A stretch of DNA of 59,063 bases from JADKIH01 sp031367345. GTDB taxonomy: Bacteria > Bacteroidota > Bacteroidia > AKYH767-A > 2013-40CM-41-45. The translations under genes and the position numbers were made by a program. Positions 9,274-18,651 of this stretch are shown here, one piece after another; the stretch's first letter is position 1; the number at the start of each line of letters is the position of its first letter. The stretch covers positions 1-59,063 of the forward strand of contig JANLPR010000018.1 of assembly GCA_031367345.1 (NCBI GenBank). The letters are read 5' to 3'. The notes beneath the pieces are model-generated. The model saw only the letters and a program-made list of their open reading frames with translations. It searched no databases and was not told the origin of the DNA.

Positions 9274-9903
9274 ATGGTAGATTTGTTCGGTGGCTGTTCA
9301 ACGATTAATCTGTTGCCTTATGATGGCGAGGTTCTTTATTTGGGTAAGGTTTTAAATTTAGAACGAGCAGATTTTTATTTTGACAATTTGTTTTCAAAAA
9401 TAGAATGGAAAAATGATGAGGCCATGGTTTTCGGTAAGCACATTATTACACAAAGAAAAGTTGCTTGGTATGGCGATTCCGGTTTTTCGTACACATATTC
9501 TAACATTACAAAACAAGCCATTCCATGGACCGAGGAACTCTTGCAATTAAAAAAAATTGCGGAGGAGAAATCTAGGTTTAATTATAATTCATGTTTGATG
9601 AATTTATATCATGATGGAAGCGAAGGCGTGTCATGGCATAGTGATGATGAAAAAACATTAATGAAAAACGGTACAATAGCATCGTTTAGTTTTGGTGCAG
9701 AAAGAAAGTTTTCATTTAAACATAAAAAAACGAAGCACACACATTCGGTAATCCTGGAACATGGCGGACTTTTATTGATGAAAGGAAGCACGCAAATAAA
9801 TTGGCTACACAGTCTCCCCAAATCAACAAAAATAACTTCGCCAAGAATAAGTTTAACTTTTAGAAGAATGGTGGTAGATAACGATATGAACAATGCAAGT
9901 TGA
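9274..9903 (+). CDS. AlkB-type DNA repair dioxygenase
   Basis: A 209-residue Fe(II)/2-oxoglutarate dioxygenase of the AlkB/ALKBH2-3 type, which oxidatively removes alkyl lesions such as 1-methyladenine and 3-methylcytosine. The signature runs from NSCLMNLYHDGSEGVSWHSD: iron ligands His122 and Asp124, then His179 in INWLHSLPK. The 2-oxoglutarate-binding arginines are in RISLTFRRM (191 and 197). Its length is normal for the family. It is last in the plus-strand run from rpiB, 18 bases after the SUMF1 gene. It is the only clearly cytoplasmic protein there besides RpiB, and no Ada-like regulator is nearby. Confidence 0.93.
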   Translation: MVDLFGGCSTINLLPYDGEVLYLGKVLNLERADFYFDNLFSKIEWKNDEAMVFGKHIITQRKVAWYGDSGFSYTYSNITKQAIPWTEELLQLKKIAEEKSRFNYNSCLMNLYHDGSEGVSWHSDDEKTLMKNGTIASFSFGAERKFSFKHKKTKHTHSVILEHGGLLLMKGSTQINWLHSLPKSTKITSPRISLTFRRMVVDNDMNNAS

Positions 9904-9956
9904 TAACCCCGATTCATTATAAAATTGCAGTGTAACCTTAAGGGTACAAATTGGGT

Positions 9957-9964
9957 TAAATTTG
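9957..9964 (+). promoter_or_regulatory. -7 element of the 81-residue gene
   Basis: TAAATTTG fits TAnnTTTG exactly, 25 bases before the ATG at 9990. No TTG is found at the expected distance upstream. A short palindrome CCTTAAGG (9936-9943) sits just upstream. Confidence 0.4.
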
Positions 9965-9989
9965 GTGTAATCTATAAACACATATTGCT

Positions 9990-10235
9990 ATGTCGCTTTC
10001 TAACGAACAGAAAAAAGAGCTAAGTAAAATTGGAGAGCAACTCCGCAAAATTGAAAAGCTAGCCGTTGAAAACAGTCTTGACTTGGACGTATTTATGACT
10101 GAGTATAATGAAAAAGGTTTTGCAGTTTATGCTACAGAGAAGGTAAGCATCAATCCTGCGGCTAAGAAAAGAAAAGATGTTTTTCAGAAAGAGACAAACC
10201 CTAAGGTTATAAAAGCGACATCCAAAAGTCATTGA
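9990..10235 (+). CDS. Small cytoplasmic protein of unknown function
   Basis: An 81-residue protein without signal peptide or membrane segment. The first 35 residues are predicted helical and charged (EQKKELSKIGEQLRKIEKLA). A short beta-like segment (GFAVYATEKVSI) and a very basic, Lys-rich tail follow. It has its own -7 element, so it appears independent of alkB. The basic tail would fit nucleic-acid binding, but no family is recognised and the function is unknown. Confidence 0.6.
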   Translation: MSLSNEQKKELSKIGEQLRKIEKLAVENSLDLDVFMTEYNEKGFAVYATEKVSINPAAKKRKDVFQKETNPKVIKATSKSH

Positions 10236-10421
10236 ACAAATTGATTTAATAGGATCATTCCCACTTTTTCGGGATTTTTTTGGTCTAGACCCTAAGTTTA
10301 TTGCGGCTTTCTTTTGAACCTGTTTCAGGAAATTATTAATAGACCCTAGTTCTCTTTGATGGCTTAAAAGTAATTAAAGAAATAAAGTTGAAAGATTAGT
10401 GGTCTTCATAGATTCAATTGG

Positions 10422-10451
10422 TTGTTCGCTTCCTAATAAATTATACTTTTG
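10422..10451 (+). promoter_or_regulatory. Promoter of nuoLMN
   Basis: TTG at 10422-10424, a 19-base spacer, then TACTTTTG at 10444-10451 is a full match to the Bacteroidota primary-sigma consensus. It lies 72 bases before the nuoL ATG, giving a leader of about 68 bases. The stretch 10236-10421 also holds a perfect GGTCTAGACC palindrome at 10282-10291 and two copies of TAGACCCTA (10286, 10340). Confidence 0.75.
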
Positions 10452-10523
10452 CCACTTAAATTGCCTTTAAGGGCTATTCTTAAATCAATTGTCGCTTTAA
10501 GAAGATAATCAAGAACAATACGC

Positions 10524-12416
10524 ATGATTCATTTGGCGTGGCTCATCCCGGTATTTCCGCTGTTAGGCTTTTTAATTACTTCTTTCGGTAGCAAGATTTT
10601 ACCCAAATCTGTTTCCGGACCACTAGCTTCAATAATGGTGTTGGCTTCTTTCATTGTTTCAGCAATAATTTTCGCTGAATTTAACGGCCTACCCACAACT
10701 CTCGACTTATTCAGTTGGATTTCATCGGGTTCGTTAACCGTTCCGTTTTCTTTTATGATAGATCAATTAAGTTTAATCATGTTATTGATTATAACGGGCG
10801 TTGGTTTTCTTATTCATGTTTATTCGATAGGGTATATGCATGAAGATGCAGGGTTTACTCGATTTTTCTCATACCTCAACCTATTCATTTTCTTTATGTT
10901 GCTGCTTGTAATGGGCTCCAACTATATCGTGATGTTTGCAGGCTGGGAAGGTGTTGGACTTTGCTCATACTTGCTGATCGGGTTTTGGTTTAAAAATCCC
11001 GAGTATAATAAGGCGGCCAATAAAGCATTCATAATGAATCGCATTGGAGATTTAGGTTTTTTATTGGGTATCATTTTAATTTATATCACGTTTAAAACTA
11101 CCTCTTTCGGAGAAATATTTTCTTTAGCTGGAGCCTTTCCTACAAATCAACCTGTAATAGTAGCCATCACGATGTTGTTATTTGTAGGCGCTATGGGAAA
11201 AAGCGCTCAGATTCCTTTATATACATGGTTGCCGGATGCTATGGCGGGCCCTACTCCGGTATCGGCGCTAATCCACGCAGCAACTATGGTTACAGCCGGA
11301 ATATATATGGTTATTCGTAGTAATGTGCTGTATTCTTTGGCCCCGGCAACCTTATCGGTTATTACAGTAATTGGAGCAGCGACTGCAATTTTCTCCGCCG
11401 CAATTGCTCTCACTCAAACGGATATTAAAAAAGTACTCGCTTACTCTACTGTTTCTCAACTTGGATATATGTTTGTTGCGTTGGGTGTAGGCGCCTATTC
11501 AACAGCTCTATTTCATGTAACAACGCACGCATTTTTCAAAGCACTCTTATTCCTTGCTGCTGGAAGCGTTATTCATGGCATGGGTGGTGAACAAGACATA
11601 AGAAAGATGGGCGGGCTCAGAAAAAAGTTACCGATTACTTATTTTGTTTTCTTGATAGGAACCCTTGCAATAATAGGTTGTCCACCTTTAGCCGGATTCT
11701 TTTCCAAAGATGAAATACTTGCTAAAACATGGATGCAAAACAAAACCGTTTTTGGAGTATTGGCTATAACTACGATCATGACATCGTTTTATATGCTCCG
11801 TTTATTTTTCCTCACTTTCTTTGGCAAGTTTAGGGGAACACACGATCAAGAGCACCATTTACACGAGTCTCCAAAGTCGATGACAATTCCGTTGATGGTT
11901 TTAGCTGTACTCTCTACAGTTGGTGGATTCTTAGGGTTGCCTGAAGTTTTTTCAGAGCACCACGCCTTCAGCAATTTTCTTAGTCCGATGCTCACGTTTC
12001 CAACCATGTTTAGTATCGATGAACCATCGCACATATTTGAAATTTCTTTAATGGTTATTTCGACTTTAGTTTTAGTTATTGTATTTTTCTATTGCAAGAA
12101 AATTTATACAAAAGAAAGTGGAGTTCCCTCTTTACAAGAGTCAACGTTCTCGCCATTGGTTAAAGCATCATACAATAAGTTTTATATCGATGAGCTATAC
12201 GATTCAATTATTATTCGCCCATTAAAAAGAATGAGTGAGTTATTCTATAAAGTGATAGATATTCGACTAATAGACGGCATAGTAAATTCTGTTAACAAAG
12301 GAGTTACAGAGAGCTCTCGAACCTTGCGTTTCATTCAAACGGGATATGTTGGCTTTTACATCTTCGCTATGGTGTTTGGTATTATTGCGATCTTATTATT
12401 TAACCTAGTACTCTAA
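10524..12416 (+). CDS. nuoL: NADH-quinone oxidoreductase subunit L
   Basis: A 630-residue polytopic membrane protein, the standard length for NuoL, the most distal antiporter-like proton-pumping subunit of complex I. Family landmarks include GWEGVGLCSYLLIGFWF, GAMGKSAQIPLYTWLPDAM (pumping lysine region), PTPVSALIHAATMVTAGIY, LTQTDIKKVLAYSTVSQLGY and HAFFKALLFLAAGSVIH. A C-terminal extension containing the lateral amphipathic helix follows. It is first of a nuoL-nuoM-nuoN operon (39 bases to nuoM). The usual upstream genes nuoA-K are not adjacent, and a strong promoter immediately precedes it. Confidence 0.97.
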   Translation: MIHLAWLIPVFPLLGFLITSFGSKILPKSVSGPLASIMVLASFIVSAIIFAEFNGLPTTLDLFSWISSGSLTVPFSFMIDQLSLIMLLIITGVGFLIHVYSIGYMHEDAGFTRFFSYLNLFIFFMLLLVMGSNYIVMFAGWEGVGLCSYLLIGFWFKNPEYNKAANKAFIMNRIGDLGFLLGIILIYITFKTTSFGEIFSLAGAFPTNQPVIVAITMLLFVGAMGKSAQIPLYTWLPDAMAGPTPVSALIHAATMVTAGIYMVIRSNVLYSLAPATLSVITVIGAATAIFSAAIALTQTDIKKVLAYSTVSQLGYMFVALGVGAYSTALFHVTTHAFFKALLFLAAGSVIHGMGGEQDIRKMGGLRKKLPITYFVFLIGTLAIIGCPPLAGFFSKDEILAKTWMQNKTVFGVLAITTIMTSFYMLRLFFLTFFGKFRGTHDQEHHLHESPKSMTIPLMVLAVLSTVGGFLGLPEVFSEHHAFSNFLSPMLTFPTMFSIDEPSHIFEISLMVISTLVLVIVFFYCKKIYTKESGVPSLQESTFSPLVKASYNKFYIDELYDSIIIRPLKRMSELFYKVIDIRLIDGIVNSVNKGVTESSRTLRFIQTGYVGFYIFAMVFGIIAILLFNLVL

Positions 12417-12455
12417 AAACATTTCTGCGTATTTAATTACGTCGGCTAAAAACAA

Positions 12456-13916
12456 ATGCTTTCACTACTGATATTCTTTCCACTGTTAGCAGCGCTTATT
12501 ACAGCCTTTGTCGGTGAACATGCCAAGAAGGTTGCATTGGTTGCGGCTCTTGTGGAATTAGGTTATTCGCTCTGTATTTTTTTACGGTTTGTTCCAACAG
12601 GTGGTGTCCAATTTATTGAGAACCATCCATGGATTTCACAGATGGGAATTAATTATTTTGTAGGGTTAGACGGTATTTCTCTTTTGTTGGTTATGCTAAC
12701 AACCGTGCTAGTACCACTTATAATTTTAGCATCATTTTCACACCACTATAAATCGCCTTCATTATTTTATTCGCTTATCCTTTTAATGCAGTTTGCTTTG
12801 ATTGGAGTGTTCAGCGCTTATGACGGATTTTTGTTCTATATTTTTTGGGAGTTAGCCCTTATCCCGATCTATCTTATTTGTTTAATTTGGGGTGGCAAAG
12901 AACGGTTACGAATCACATTAAAGTTCTTCATCTATACATTAACCGGAAGCTTATTGATGTTGGTAGCGTTGATCTATTTGTGGCTGCAAACACCAGGCAC
13001 ACACACATTCGATGTAAATGCTTTTTACGCTTTAACCTTGAGCGCAACAGAACAGAGCTGGTTGTTTTGGGGACTCTTTCTGGCTTTTGCTATTAAGATG
13101 CCGATATTTCCATTTCATACATGGCAACCCGACACTTATACCGATTCTCCGGCTCCGGGAACCATGTTGCTCTCTGGTATCATGTTAAAGATGGGTGTTT
13201 TTGGAGTGATGCGTTGGCTGTTACCTATTGTACCAGATGGTGTTTCAGAATGGGGAAATATTGCGATCATTCTTTCCGTGATTGGAGTTGTGTATGCATC
13301 TTTGATTGCATGGGTACAAAAAGATTTCAAACGATTAATTGCATACAGCTCTATTGCTCATGTTGGATTAATATCTGCCGGTGTTTTTACCAAAACATTC
13401 CAAGGATTACAGGGCGGCGTTATTCAAATGATTTCTCATGGAATAAATGTTGTTGGATTGTTTTTGATAGCAGACATGCTTGAGAGGAGAACAGGAACGA
13501 GGGAAATGGAAAAGCTGGGCGGCCTGCGTACAAGCGCACCATCATTCTCAACTTACTTTATGATAATAATGCTAGCATCTGTAGCTCTACCCTTAACGAA
13601 TGGTTTCATTGGAGAGTTTTTATTGATCAATGGAGTTTTTCAATGCAACCCTGTATTGGCAGCCGTTGCTGGGCTAACTATTATTTTCGGTGCAGTTTAT
13701 ATGTTGAATGCGTATAAGAAAATTGCATTAGGAGAAACAAATAAAATTACGGAAAAATTTGCACCATTATCAATATCAGAAAAAGCGATCTTGATTCCTA
13801 TAGTTATTCTTATTTTTTGGATTGGGATCTACCCAAAACCATTACTCGAAATTGCCGGTCCGGCAGTTGAAGCATTAAGAACTTCAATTGGCGTCACTGT
13901 AACATCAATGAAATAA
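12456..13916 (+). CDS. nuoM: NADH-quinone oxidoreductase subunit M
   Basis: A 486-residue antiporter-like complex I subunit. Landmarks are GLDGISLLLVMLTT, FYIFWELALIPIYLICLIWGG, AFAIKMPIFPFHTWQPDTYTDSP, LSGIMLKMGVFGVMRWLLP and VQKDFKRLIAYSSIAHVGLI, which place the conserved Glu and Lys residues of the proton channel. The length and the order L-M-N are normal. It is 11 bases before nuoN. Confidence 0.97.
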   Translation: MLSLLIFFPLLAALITAFVGEHAKKVALVAALVELGYSLCIFLRFVPTGGVQFIENHPWISQMGINYFVGLDGISLLLVMLTTVLVPLIILASFSHHYKSPSLFYSLILLMQFALIGVFSAYDGFLFYIFWELALIPIYLICLIWGGKERLRITLKFFIYTLTGSLLMLVALIYLWLQTPGTHTFDVNAFYALTLSATEQSWLFWGLFLAFAIKMPIFPFHTWQPDTYTDSPAPGTMLLSGIMLKMGVFGVMRWLLPIVPDGVSEWGNIAIILSVIGVVYASLIAWVQKDFKRLIAYSSIAHVGLISAGVFTKTFQGLQGGVIQMISHGINVVGLFLIADMLERRTGTREMEKLGGLRTSAPSFSTYFMIIMLASVALPLTNGFIGEFLLINGVFQCNPVLAAVAGLTIIFGAVYMLNAYKKIALGETNKITEKFAPLSISEKAILIPIVILIFWIGIYPKPLLEIAGPAVEALRTSIGVTVTSMK

Positions 13917-13927
13917 AAACATACATT

Positions 13928-15298
13928 TTGAATACGCTCTTAGTTGTTGCCGGTCTCGGCATATTTGGTTTGTTTTCAGAAATCTTCAAATTAAAGAAGG
14001 CTCTGATTCCGGTTGTCTTTATTGGACTGGCAGCAGCTTTATTTACAATTGTTCAAGATTGGAATTCGAATATTTCCTACTTCAACAATATGATGAGAGT
14101 CGATAATTTTTCATTGGCGTTTTCGGCATTGTTGGTTACAATTACTTTGCTTTGGTTTATTATTGCTCCTGTATTTTTTAAAGACGAGTCTTCTAAAAGC
14201 GACCATTTTTCTTTAATCCTATTTGCCCTTACAGGCGGAATATTAATGACATCATTTAATAATATGTTGATGTTATTTTTAGGAATAGAAATCCTTTCTA
14301 TTTCTATGTACATTTTGGCCGGGAGTAATAAAACAAATCTATCCTCTAATGAAGCGGCACTTAAATATTTTTTACTGGGTGCATTCGCCACCGGATTTTT
14401 ACTTTTCGGAATCGCATTAGTTTACGGCGCTACGGCTTCATTTGATATTAGTATTATTTCTGAACGAATTGCTTCGGGAAGCTTAACATCTTCTTGGATG
14501 CTTTACAGCGGCGTTTTACTAATGTTGGTTGCTATGGCTTTCAAAGTTTCTGCTGCACCATTTCATTTTTGGGCTCCCGATGTTTATCAAGGTTCTCCAA
14601 CGGTTATCACCGCGTATATGTCGACCGTAGTAAAAGCAGCTGCATTGGCTGCATTCTTTCGACTATTCTCAAATACTTTTATGTTAGTGCCGGAAATGTG
14701 GCAGCAGACATTAATCACCCTTTCGGCAGCAACAATATTGGTTGGAAACATTACCGCAGTATTTCAAACAAACATAAAAAGACTATTAGCATATTCGAGT
14801 ATCGCTCATGCTGGATATATGATTATGGCTATTGTGGCAATGAATGGAACTGCCGGTTCTGCTTTGTTATTTTATGCAATTGCTTATTCATTCTCCTCGC
14901 TAGCGTCTTTTGTAATATTACTTTTGGTTGGCAATGCAACAGGAAGCGAAACCATAGAATCGTTTTATGGTCTTGCGAAAAAAAATCCATTTTTAGCATC
15001 CATGACAGTGGTTGCAATGTTGTCGTTGGCCGGCATACCCCCAACAGCAGGTTTTTTCGCTAAGTATTATATATTTATTGGAGCCATGCAAAACCATTTA
15101 CTATATTTGGTTTTAATTGCAATCGTAGGTTCATTGATTGGCGTTTATTATTATTTTAGAGTGATCATTGCATTGTTTCGAGAAGGACCGGAATCGGTAA
15201 TTCACATTAGTTTCAATATGAAATTGGTTTTGGTAATTTGTGCTGGAGTTGCATTGGTTTTAGGAATTGTGCCGGCATTAATTACAGGACTAATTTAA
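13928..15298 (+). CDS. nuoN: NADH-quinone oxidoreductase subunit N
   Basis: A 456-residue complex I subunit. Landmarks are MLFLGIEILSISMYILAGS, KYFLLGAFATGFLLFG, AAPFHFWAPDVYQGSPT and QTNIKRLLAYSSIAHAGYM. I take the TTG at 13928 as start (MNTLLVVAGLGIFG) because the next in-frame ATG is more than 50 residues in and would delete the first membrane helices. It is the last gene of the nuoLMN operon; no hairpin terminator was seen after it. Confidence 0.95.
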   Translation: MNTLLVVAGLGIFGLFSEIFKLKKALIPVVFIGLAAALFTIVQDWNSNISYFNNMMRVDNFSLAFSALLVTITLLWFIIAPVFFKDESSKSDHFSLILFALTGGILMTSFNNMLMLFLGIEILSISMYILAGSNKTNLSSNEAALKYFLLGAFATGFLLFGIALVYGATASFDISIISERIASGSLTSSWMLYSGVLLMLVAMAFKVSAAPFHFWAPDVYQGSPTVITAYMSTVVKAAALAAFFRLFSNTFMLVPEMWQQTLITLSAATILVGNITAVFQTNIKRLLAYSSIAHAGYMIMAIVAMNGTAGSALLFYAIAYSFSSLASFVILLLVGNATGSETIESFYGLAKKNPFLASMTVVAMLSLAGIPPTAGFFAKYYIFIGAMQNHLLYLVLIAIVGSLIGVYYYFRVIIALFREGPESVIHISFNMKLVLVICAGVALVLGIVPALITGLI

Positions 15299-15673
15299 TC
15301 AATAGCCTTAATCTTGTTTCTGTTTCGTATTTTCGAATTCAATCTATTAACACGTTATTGTCATAAAACTCGCGATATTGAGAGACATAAAAATTTATTA
15401 CAGAACTTGTTCGTTCTTCGCCACCGTTCTTCCTTAAATTAGATCCTGCCGGACAAGGTTCTTTTGCGAATTAGAGCCACAAAAAGAGAAAGAATCAAAA
15501 GAATAGAAAATTAATTAACTCTTCACGCTTAAATAGGGCTCTAGTTTTTTGGTTTTAAATAGAATTTCCTAATATTGTCGTCCCGAAAAGTGATACACTA
15601 ATAAACTTTTGTGGAAAAAACATATTTAACTAGTCTTTAATCATTCCCATAACTAATAACTAACAGTACAATC
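15299..15673. other. Intergenic region upstream of exbB
   Basis: About 375 AT-rich bases without an open frame. It carries a distant 7-bp inverted repeat (TAGAGCC at 15472, GGCTCTA at 15537) with a following T-run, too widely spaced to call a terminator. A one-mismatch -7 candidate (AACTTTTG, 15604-15611) lies 63 bases before exbB and is probably its promoter region. Confidence 0.4.
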
Positions 15674-16489
15674 ATGAGCAAAACATCATCTAAAGGTGGA
15701 AGCGGCATACAGGCGCTATTTTCAATTCTAGTAATTCCAATCGCAGTATTAATTGGTTTTTTGATCTGGAAATTTGTGATGGGAGACCCATCTGGTTTCG
15801 AAGGCGGAGACACTGAAAAGAACCCTTTACCGGGATTAATTTTACCTACCATGTACAAAGGGGGTTTTTTAGTACCGGTATTAATTGGTTGTTTTATAAC
15901 AGTTGTAACTTTTGCTATTGAACGTTTTATCACAATCGGTAAATCAAAAGGAACAGGAAGAATCGAAGTTTTTATTCACAACATTCGAGTTAAAATGGCC
16001 AGTGGCGATATTCAAGGCGCTAAAGCTGAATGTGAAAAACAGCGCGGCTCTATCGCTAATGTAGTGAGTGCCGGTCTCGATGCTTATAAATTAATGGAAG
16101 TCGATCAAGAGCTTGATAAGGAGCGTAAGATTTTGGCGATCCAGAAAGAACTTGAAGAGGCAACCACTCTTGAGTTACCAATGCTTTCGAAAAACCTTGT
16201 TATTATTTCGACAATTGCTTCTGTGGCAACACTATTTGGACTATTGGGAACGGTTATGGGTATGATCAAGGCCTTTGCAGCCTTAGCAACAGCAGGAGCG
16301 CCTGACGCAGTTGCCCTTTCTACCGGTATCTCCGAAGCCTTAAATAATACAGCCTTAGGAGTTGGTACATCGGCAGTTGCCATCATTTTCTATAACTATT
16401 TTACAAGTAAAATCGATAGCATTACTTATGGTATCGACGAAGCCGGTTATAATATCGTTCAGTCGTTTGCTTCTCGCATTAAACATTAA
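15674..16489 (+). CDS. exbB: ExbB/TolQ/MotA-family proton channel
   Basis: A 271-residue inner-membrane protein of the ExbB family, which with ExbD converts proton-motive force to TonB movement. There are three membrane regions: about 15-35, 60-85 (VPVLIGCFITVVTFAIERF) and a C-terminal hairpin with SVATLFGLLGTVMGMIKAF and ALNNTALGVGTSAVAIIFYN, the most conserved part of the family. The N-terminal Ser/Gly stretch and extra first helix are common in Bacteroidota forms. It heads a tight cluster exbB-exbD-exbD-tonB. Confidence 0.94.
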   Translation: MSKTSSKGGSGIQALFSILVIPIAVLIGFLIWKFVMGDPSGFEGGDTEKNPLPGLILPTMYKGGFLVPVLIGCFITVVTFAIERFITIGKSKGTGRIEVFIHNIRVKMASGDIQGAKAECEKQRGSIANVVSAGLDAYKLMEVDQELDKERKILAIQKELEEATTLELPMLSKNLVIISTIASVATLFGLLGTVMGMIKAFAALATAGAPDAVALSTGISEALNNTALGVGTSAVAIIFYNYFTSKIDSITYGIDEAGYNIVQSFASRIKH

Positions 16490-16549
16490 TTCTTTATCCA
16501 TTTTAATTATGGAAATTGAAAAGTAAACGTCTCATTTTTTTATTATACA

Positions 16550-17167
16550 ATGCCAAAAATAAAAGTACCCAAAAAGAGTCCTTCACTGGACATGACACCA
16601 ATGGTGGATTTGGCGTTTCTTCTTGTTACATTCTTTATGTTAACAACGAAGTTTCGTCCCGACGAGCCGGTAGTTGTAGATCAGCCGTCTTCAGTAAGTG
16701 AAATAGCTCTTCCCGATAAAGGAGTTATTCTTCTTACCATCGATGCCAACGGTCGCGTTTTCTTTAATGTAGAAGGGCAACAAATTCGTAAAGACATATT
16801 AGACAAGTTAGCCAGCCATTTTAGTTTAACATTCGACGAAAAAGAAATGAAACGTTTTTCTGTTCTTTCTTCTGTTGGAATGCCGATGAGTCAAATGAAA
16901 GCATACTTAAATGCGGGTGATGATGAGCGTAAGACGATGAATTTAGCTACCAAAGGAATTCCGATTGATTCAACCAATAATGAGTTAGGTATTTGGATTA
17001 ACTCTGCCAGAAGAACAGCCCCACGTTTTAGCTTAGCTATAAAAGGCGATCGTCAAGCCGATATTCCAACAATTAAAAGAGTCATTTCAATTTTACAAGA
17101 TAATAAAGCAAACCGTTTCGCACTTATCACCAATTTGGAAGGTGCACCGGAACCGGTTAAAAAATAA
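16550..17167 (+). CDS. exbD: ExbD biopolymer transport protein, first copy
   Basis: A 205-residue ExbD/TolR protein. The single N-terminal membrane helix contains the proton-carrying Asp in SLDMTPMVDLAFLLVTFFML, followed by a periplasmic domain of about 150 residues. It pairs with a second, different ExbD 22 bases downstream. Paired ExbDs are normal for this phylum, and the two copies diverge strongly outside the membrane helix. Confidence 0.93.
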   Translation: MPKIKVPKKSPSLDMTPMVDLAFLLVTFFMLTTKFRPDEPVVVDQPSSVSEIALPDKGVILLTIDANGRVFFNVEGQQIRKDILDKLASHFSLTFDEKEMKRFSVLSSVGMPMSQMKAYLNAGDDERKTMNLATKGIPIDSTNNELGIWINSARRTAPRFSLAIKGDRQADIPTIKRVISILQDNKANRFALITNLEGAPEPVKK

Positions 17168-17188
17168 TCTGTTTTAGAGAGTAAAAAA

Positions 17189-17833
17189 ATGTCAGAGGTA
17201 CAACAGCAAGAAGGCTCCGATAAAGGAGGTAAACATAAAAAAGTACGTGCAAAGAAAGCATCTACACATATCGACATGACGCCGATGGTAGATCTTGCCT
17301 TCTTATTGCTTACTTTCTTTATCATGACTACAACTTTTTCTAAACCAAAGACCATGGACATTACCATGCCGGTAAAGGATAAAGTGGAAGATGCTGATCG
17401 TACAAAAGTACCGGCATCTCAAACAATGTCTATTATTCTTACAGAAGAAAATAAAATTATTTGGTATTTTGGTGTTGATGATCCAACGCTGCCCCCATCA
17501 ACTAGCATGGCAACATTTGCCCAATCGGGACCCAATAGTATCCACACCATTCTTCTTGAAAAGAATAAAGCACTTTATGATCAAGTGTTGGCGGTAGAAG
17601 ATTCAGTTAAACGCGGACTTATAGAAGACAAAGATGATGTAATTAAAGCTCATAAGGCAGCGGTTAAAAACGCAGATAAAAAAGGGTTGATCGTATTGAT
17701 TAAACCGGATGATAAATCAAAATATAACAACCTTGTTGACATTCTCGATGAGATGTTGATTTGTAATGTTGCTCGTTATGCAATTGTTGATTTATCAGAT
17801 TCAGAAAAAGAACTAGTTAAGAACACTAAATAA
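17189..17833 (+). CDS. exbD: ExbD biopolymer transport protein, second copy
   Basis: A 214-residue ExbD/TolR protein. A basic N-terminal stretch rich in Lys precedes the helix HIDMTPMVDLAFLLLTFFIMT with its essential Asp. The periplasmic part is longer and more acidic than in the first copy and ends with NVARYAIVDLSDSEKELV. The two ExbDs may form a heteromer in the ExbB pore, or serve different TonB partners. It is 9 bases before tonB. Confidence 0.93.
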   Translation: MSEVQQQEGSDKGGKHKKVRAKKASTHIDMTPMVDLAFLLLTFFIMTTTFSKPKTMDITMPVKDKVEDADRTKVPASQTMSIILTEENKIIWYFGVDDPTLPPSTSMATFAQSGPNSIHTILLEKNKALYDQVLAVEDSVKRGLIEDKDDVIKAHKAAVKNADKKGLIVLIKPDDKSKYNNLVDILDEMLICNVARYAIVDLSDSEKELVKNTK

Positions 17834-17842
17834 TTAGTAGGA

Positions 17843-18640
17843 ATGAAAGGACTATTTGACTGGTCAAGTGCAGTGAATCCGGAAAGGAATGAACTGGTAT
17901 TTGAACAACGTAATAAGGAATACGGCGGTTATGTTTTACGTCAGAAGTACCAGAAAAGGGTAGTAACAGCATTGATTATTTCCATAACCGGAATTAGTCT
18001 TTCAATTACAGCACCATTAATTCTTTCGTATCTATCTAAAGTTGCAGTTGAACGTGGTCAAAAAGTAACTGAATCGATTACCTTAGCCGAGCCACCCCCA
18101 ATTGATAAGTCAACACCTCCGCCCCCACCGGTTATTCCACCTCCACCGGTTCAGCAAACCATAAAATTTACACCACCTAAAGTAGTAAAAGACGAAGAGG
18201 TAGTTGAACCTCCTCCTACACAAGAAGAGGTGAAAGATGTTCAGGTAGCAGCGGTAACACAGTCGGGTACAAAAGATGCGATTGACATTCCAAACGATCC
18301 TATCGTTTCTGATCCTGACGAAGGAAAAGTATTTCAATTTGTAGAAGAACCACCTTCATTTCCCGGAGGAGAAGACAAGTTAATTGAATACTTAAGTCGC
18401 AATATTAAATATCCAACAATTGCAAAAGAGAACAACATCACGGGTCGTGTATATGTTACTTTCGTAGTCGATAAAGACGGAAAAGTAAAAGATGCAAAAG
18501 TATTAAGAGGTATTGGTGGAGGTTGTGACGATGAAGCCTTACGTGTAGTTCGTTCAATGCCACAATGGAAAGCTGGTCGTCAAAATGGTCGTTCCGTTAT
18601 GGTACAGTATAACTTACCTGTTGTATTTAATTTGAAGTAA
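17843..18640 (+). CDS. tonB: TonB energy transducer
   Basis: A 265-residue TonB. The start follows a Bacteroidota-type N-terminal region (NPERNELVFEQRNKEYGGYVLRQ, shared by many TonBs of this phylum). A membrane helix spans about 45-68, and a Pro-rich periplasmic linker about 85-140 (STPPPPPVIPPPPV). The C-terminal TonB domain covers about 175-265, with YPTIAKENNITGRVYVTFVV and a terminal VQYNLPVVFNLK. It contacts the TonB boxes of outer-membrane receptors, such as the receptor encoded at 33.6 kb. Confidence 0.95.
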   Translation: MKGLFDWSSAVNPERNELVFEQRNKEYGGYVLRQKYQKRVVTALIISITGISLSITAPLILSYLSKVAVERGQKVTESITLAEPPPIDKSTPPPPPVIPPPPVQQTIKFTPPKVVKDEEVVEPPPTQEEVKDVQVAAVTQSGTKDAIDIPNDPIVSDPDEGKVFQFVEEPPSFPGGEDKLIEYLSRNIKYPTIAKENNITGRVYVTFVVDKDGKVKDAKVLRGIGGGCDDEALRVVRSMPQWKAGRQNGRSVMVQYNLPVVFNLK

Positions 18641-18651
18641 AAATTTTTCTA

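Noticed and set aside
10255..10281. Terminator after the 81-residue gene
   Set aside because: Only 4-5 bp (TCCC/GGGA) can pair before the T-run, which is not enough to call.
13121..15063. Plus-strand open frames inside nuoM and nuoN (13121-13483, 14494-15063)
   Set aside because: They are shadows in other frames of clearly conserved complex I subunits; their translations are low-complexity and match no family.
15472..15543. Inverted repeat TAGAGCC/GGCTCTA as a nuoN terminator
   Set aside because: The arms are 7 bp and nearly 60 bases apart, too weak to form a terminator.
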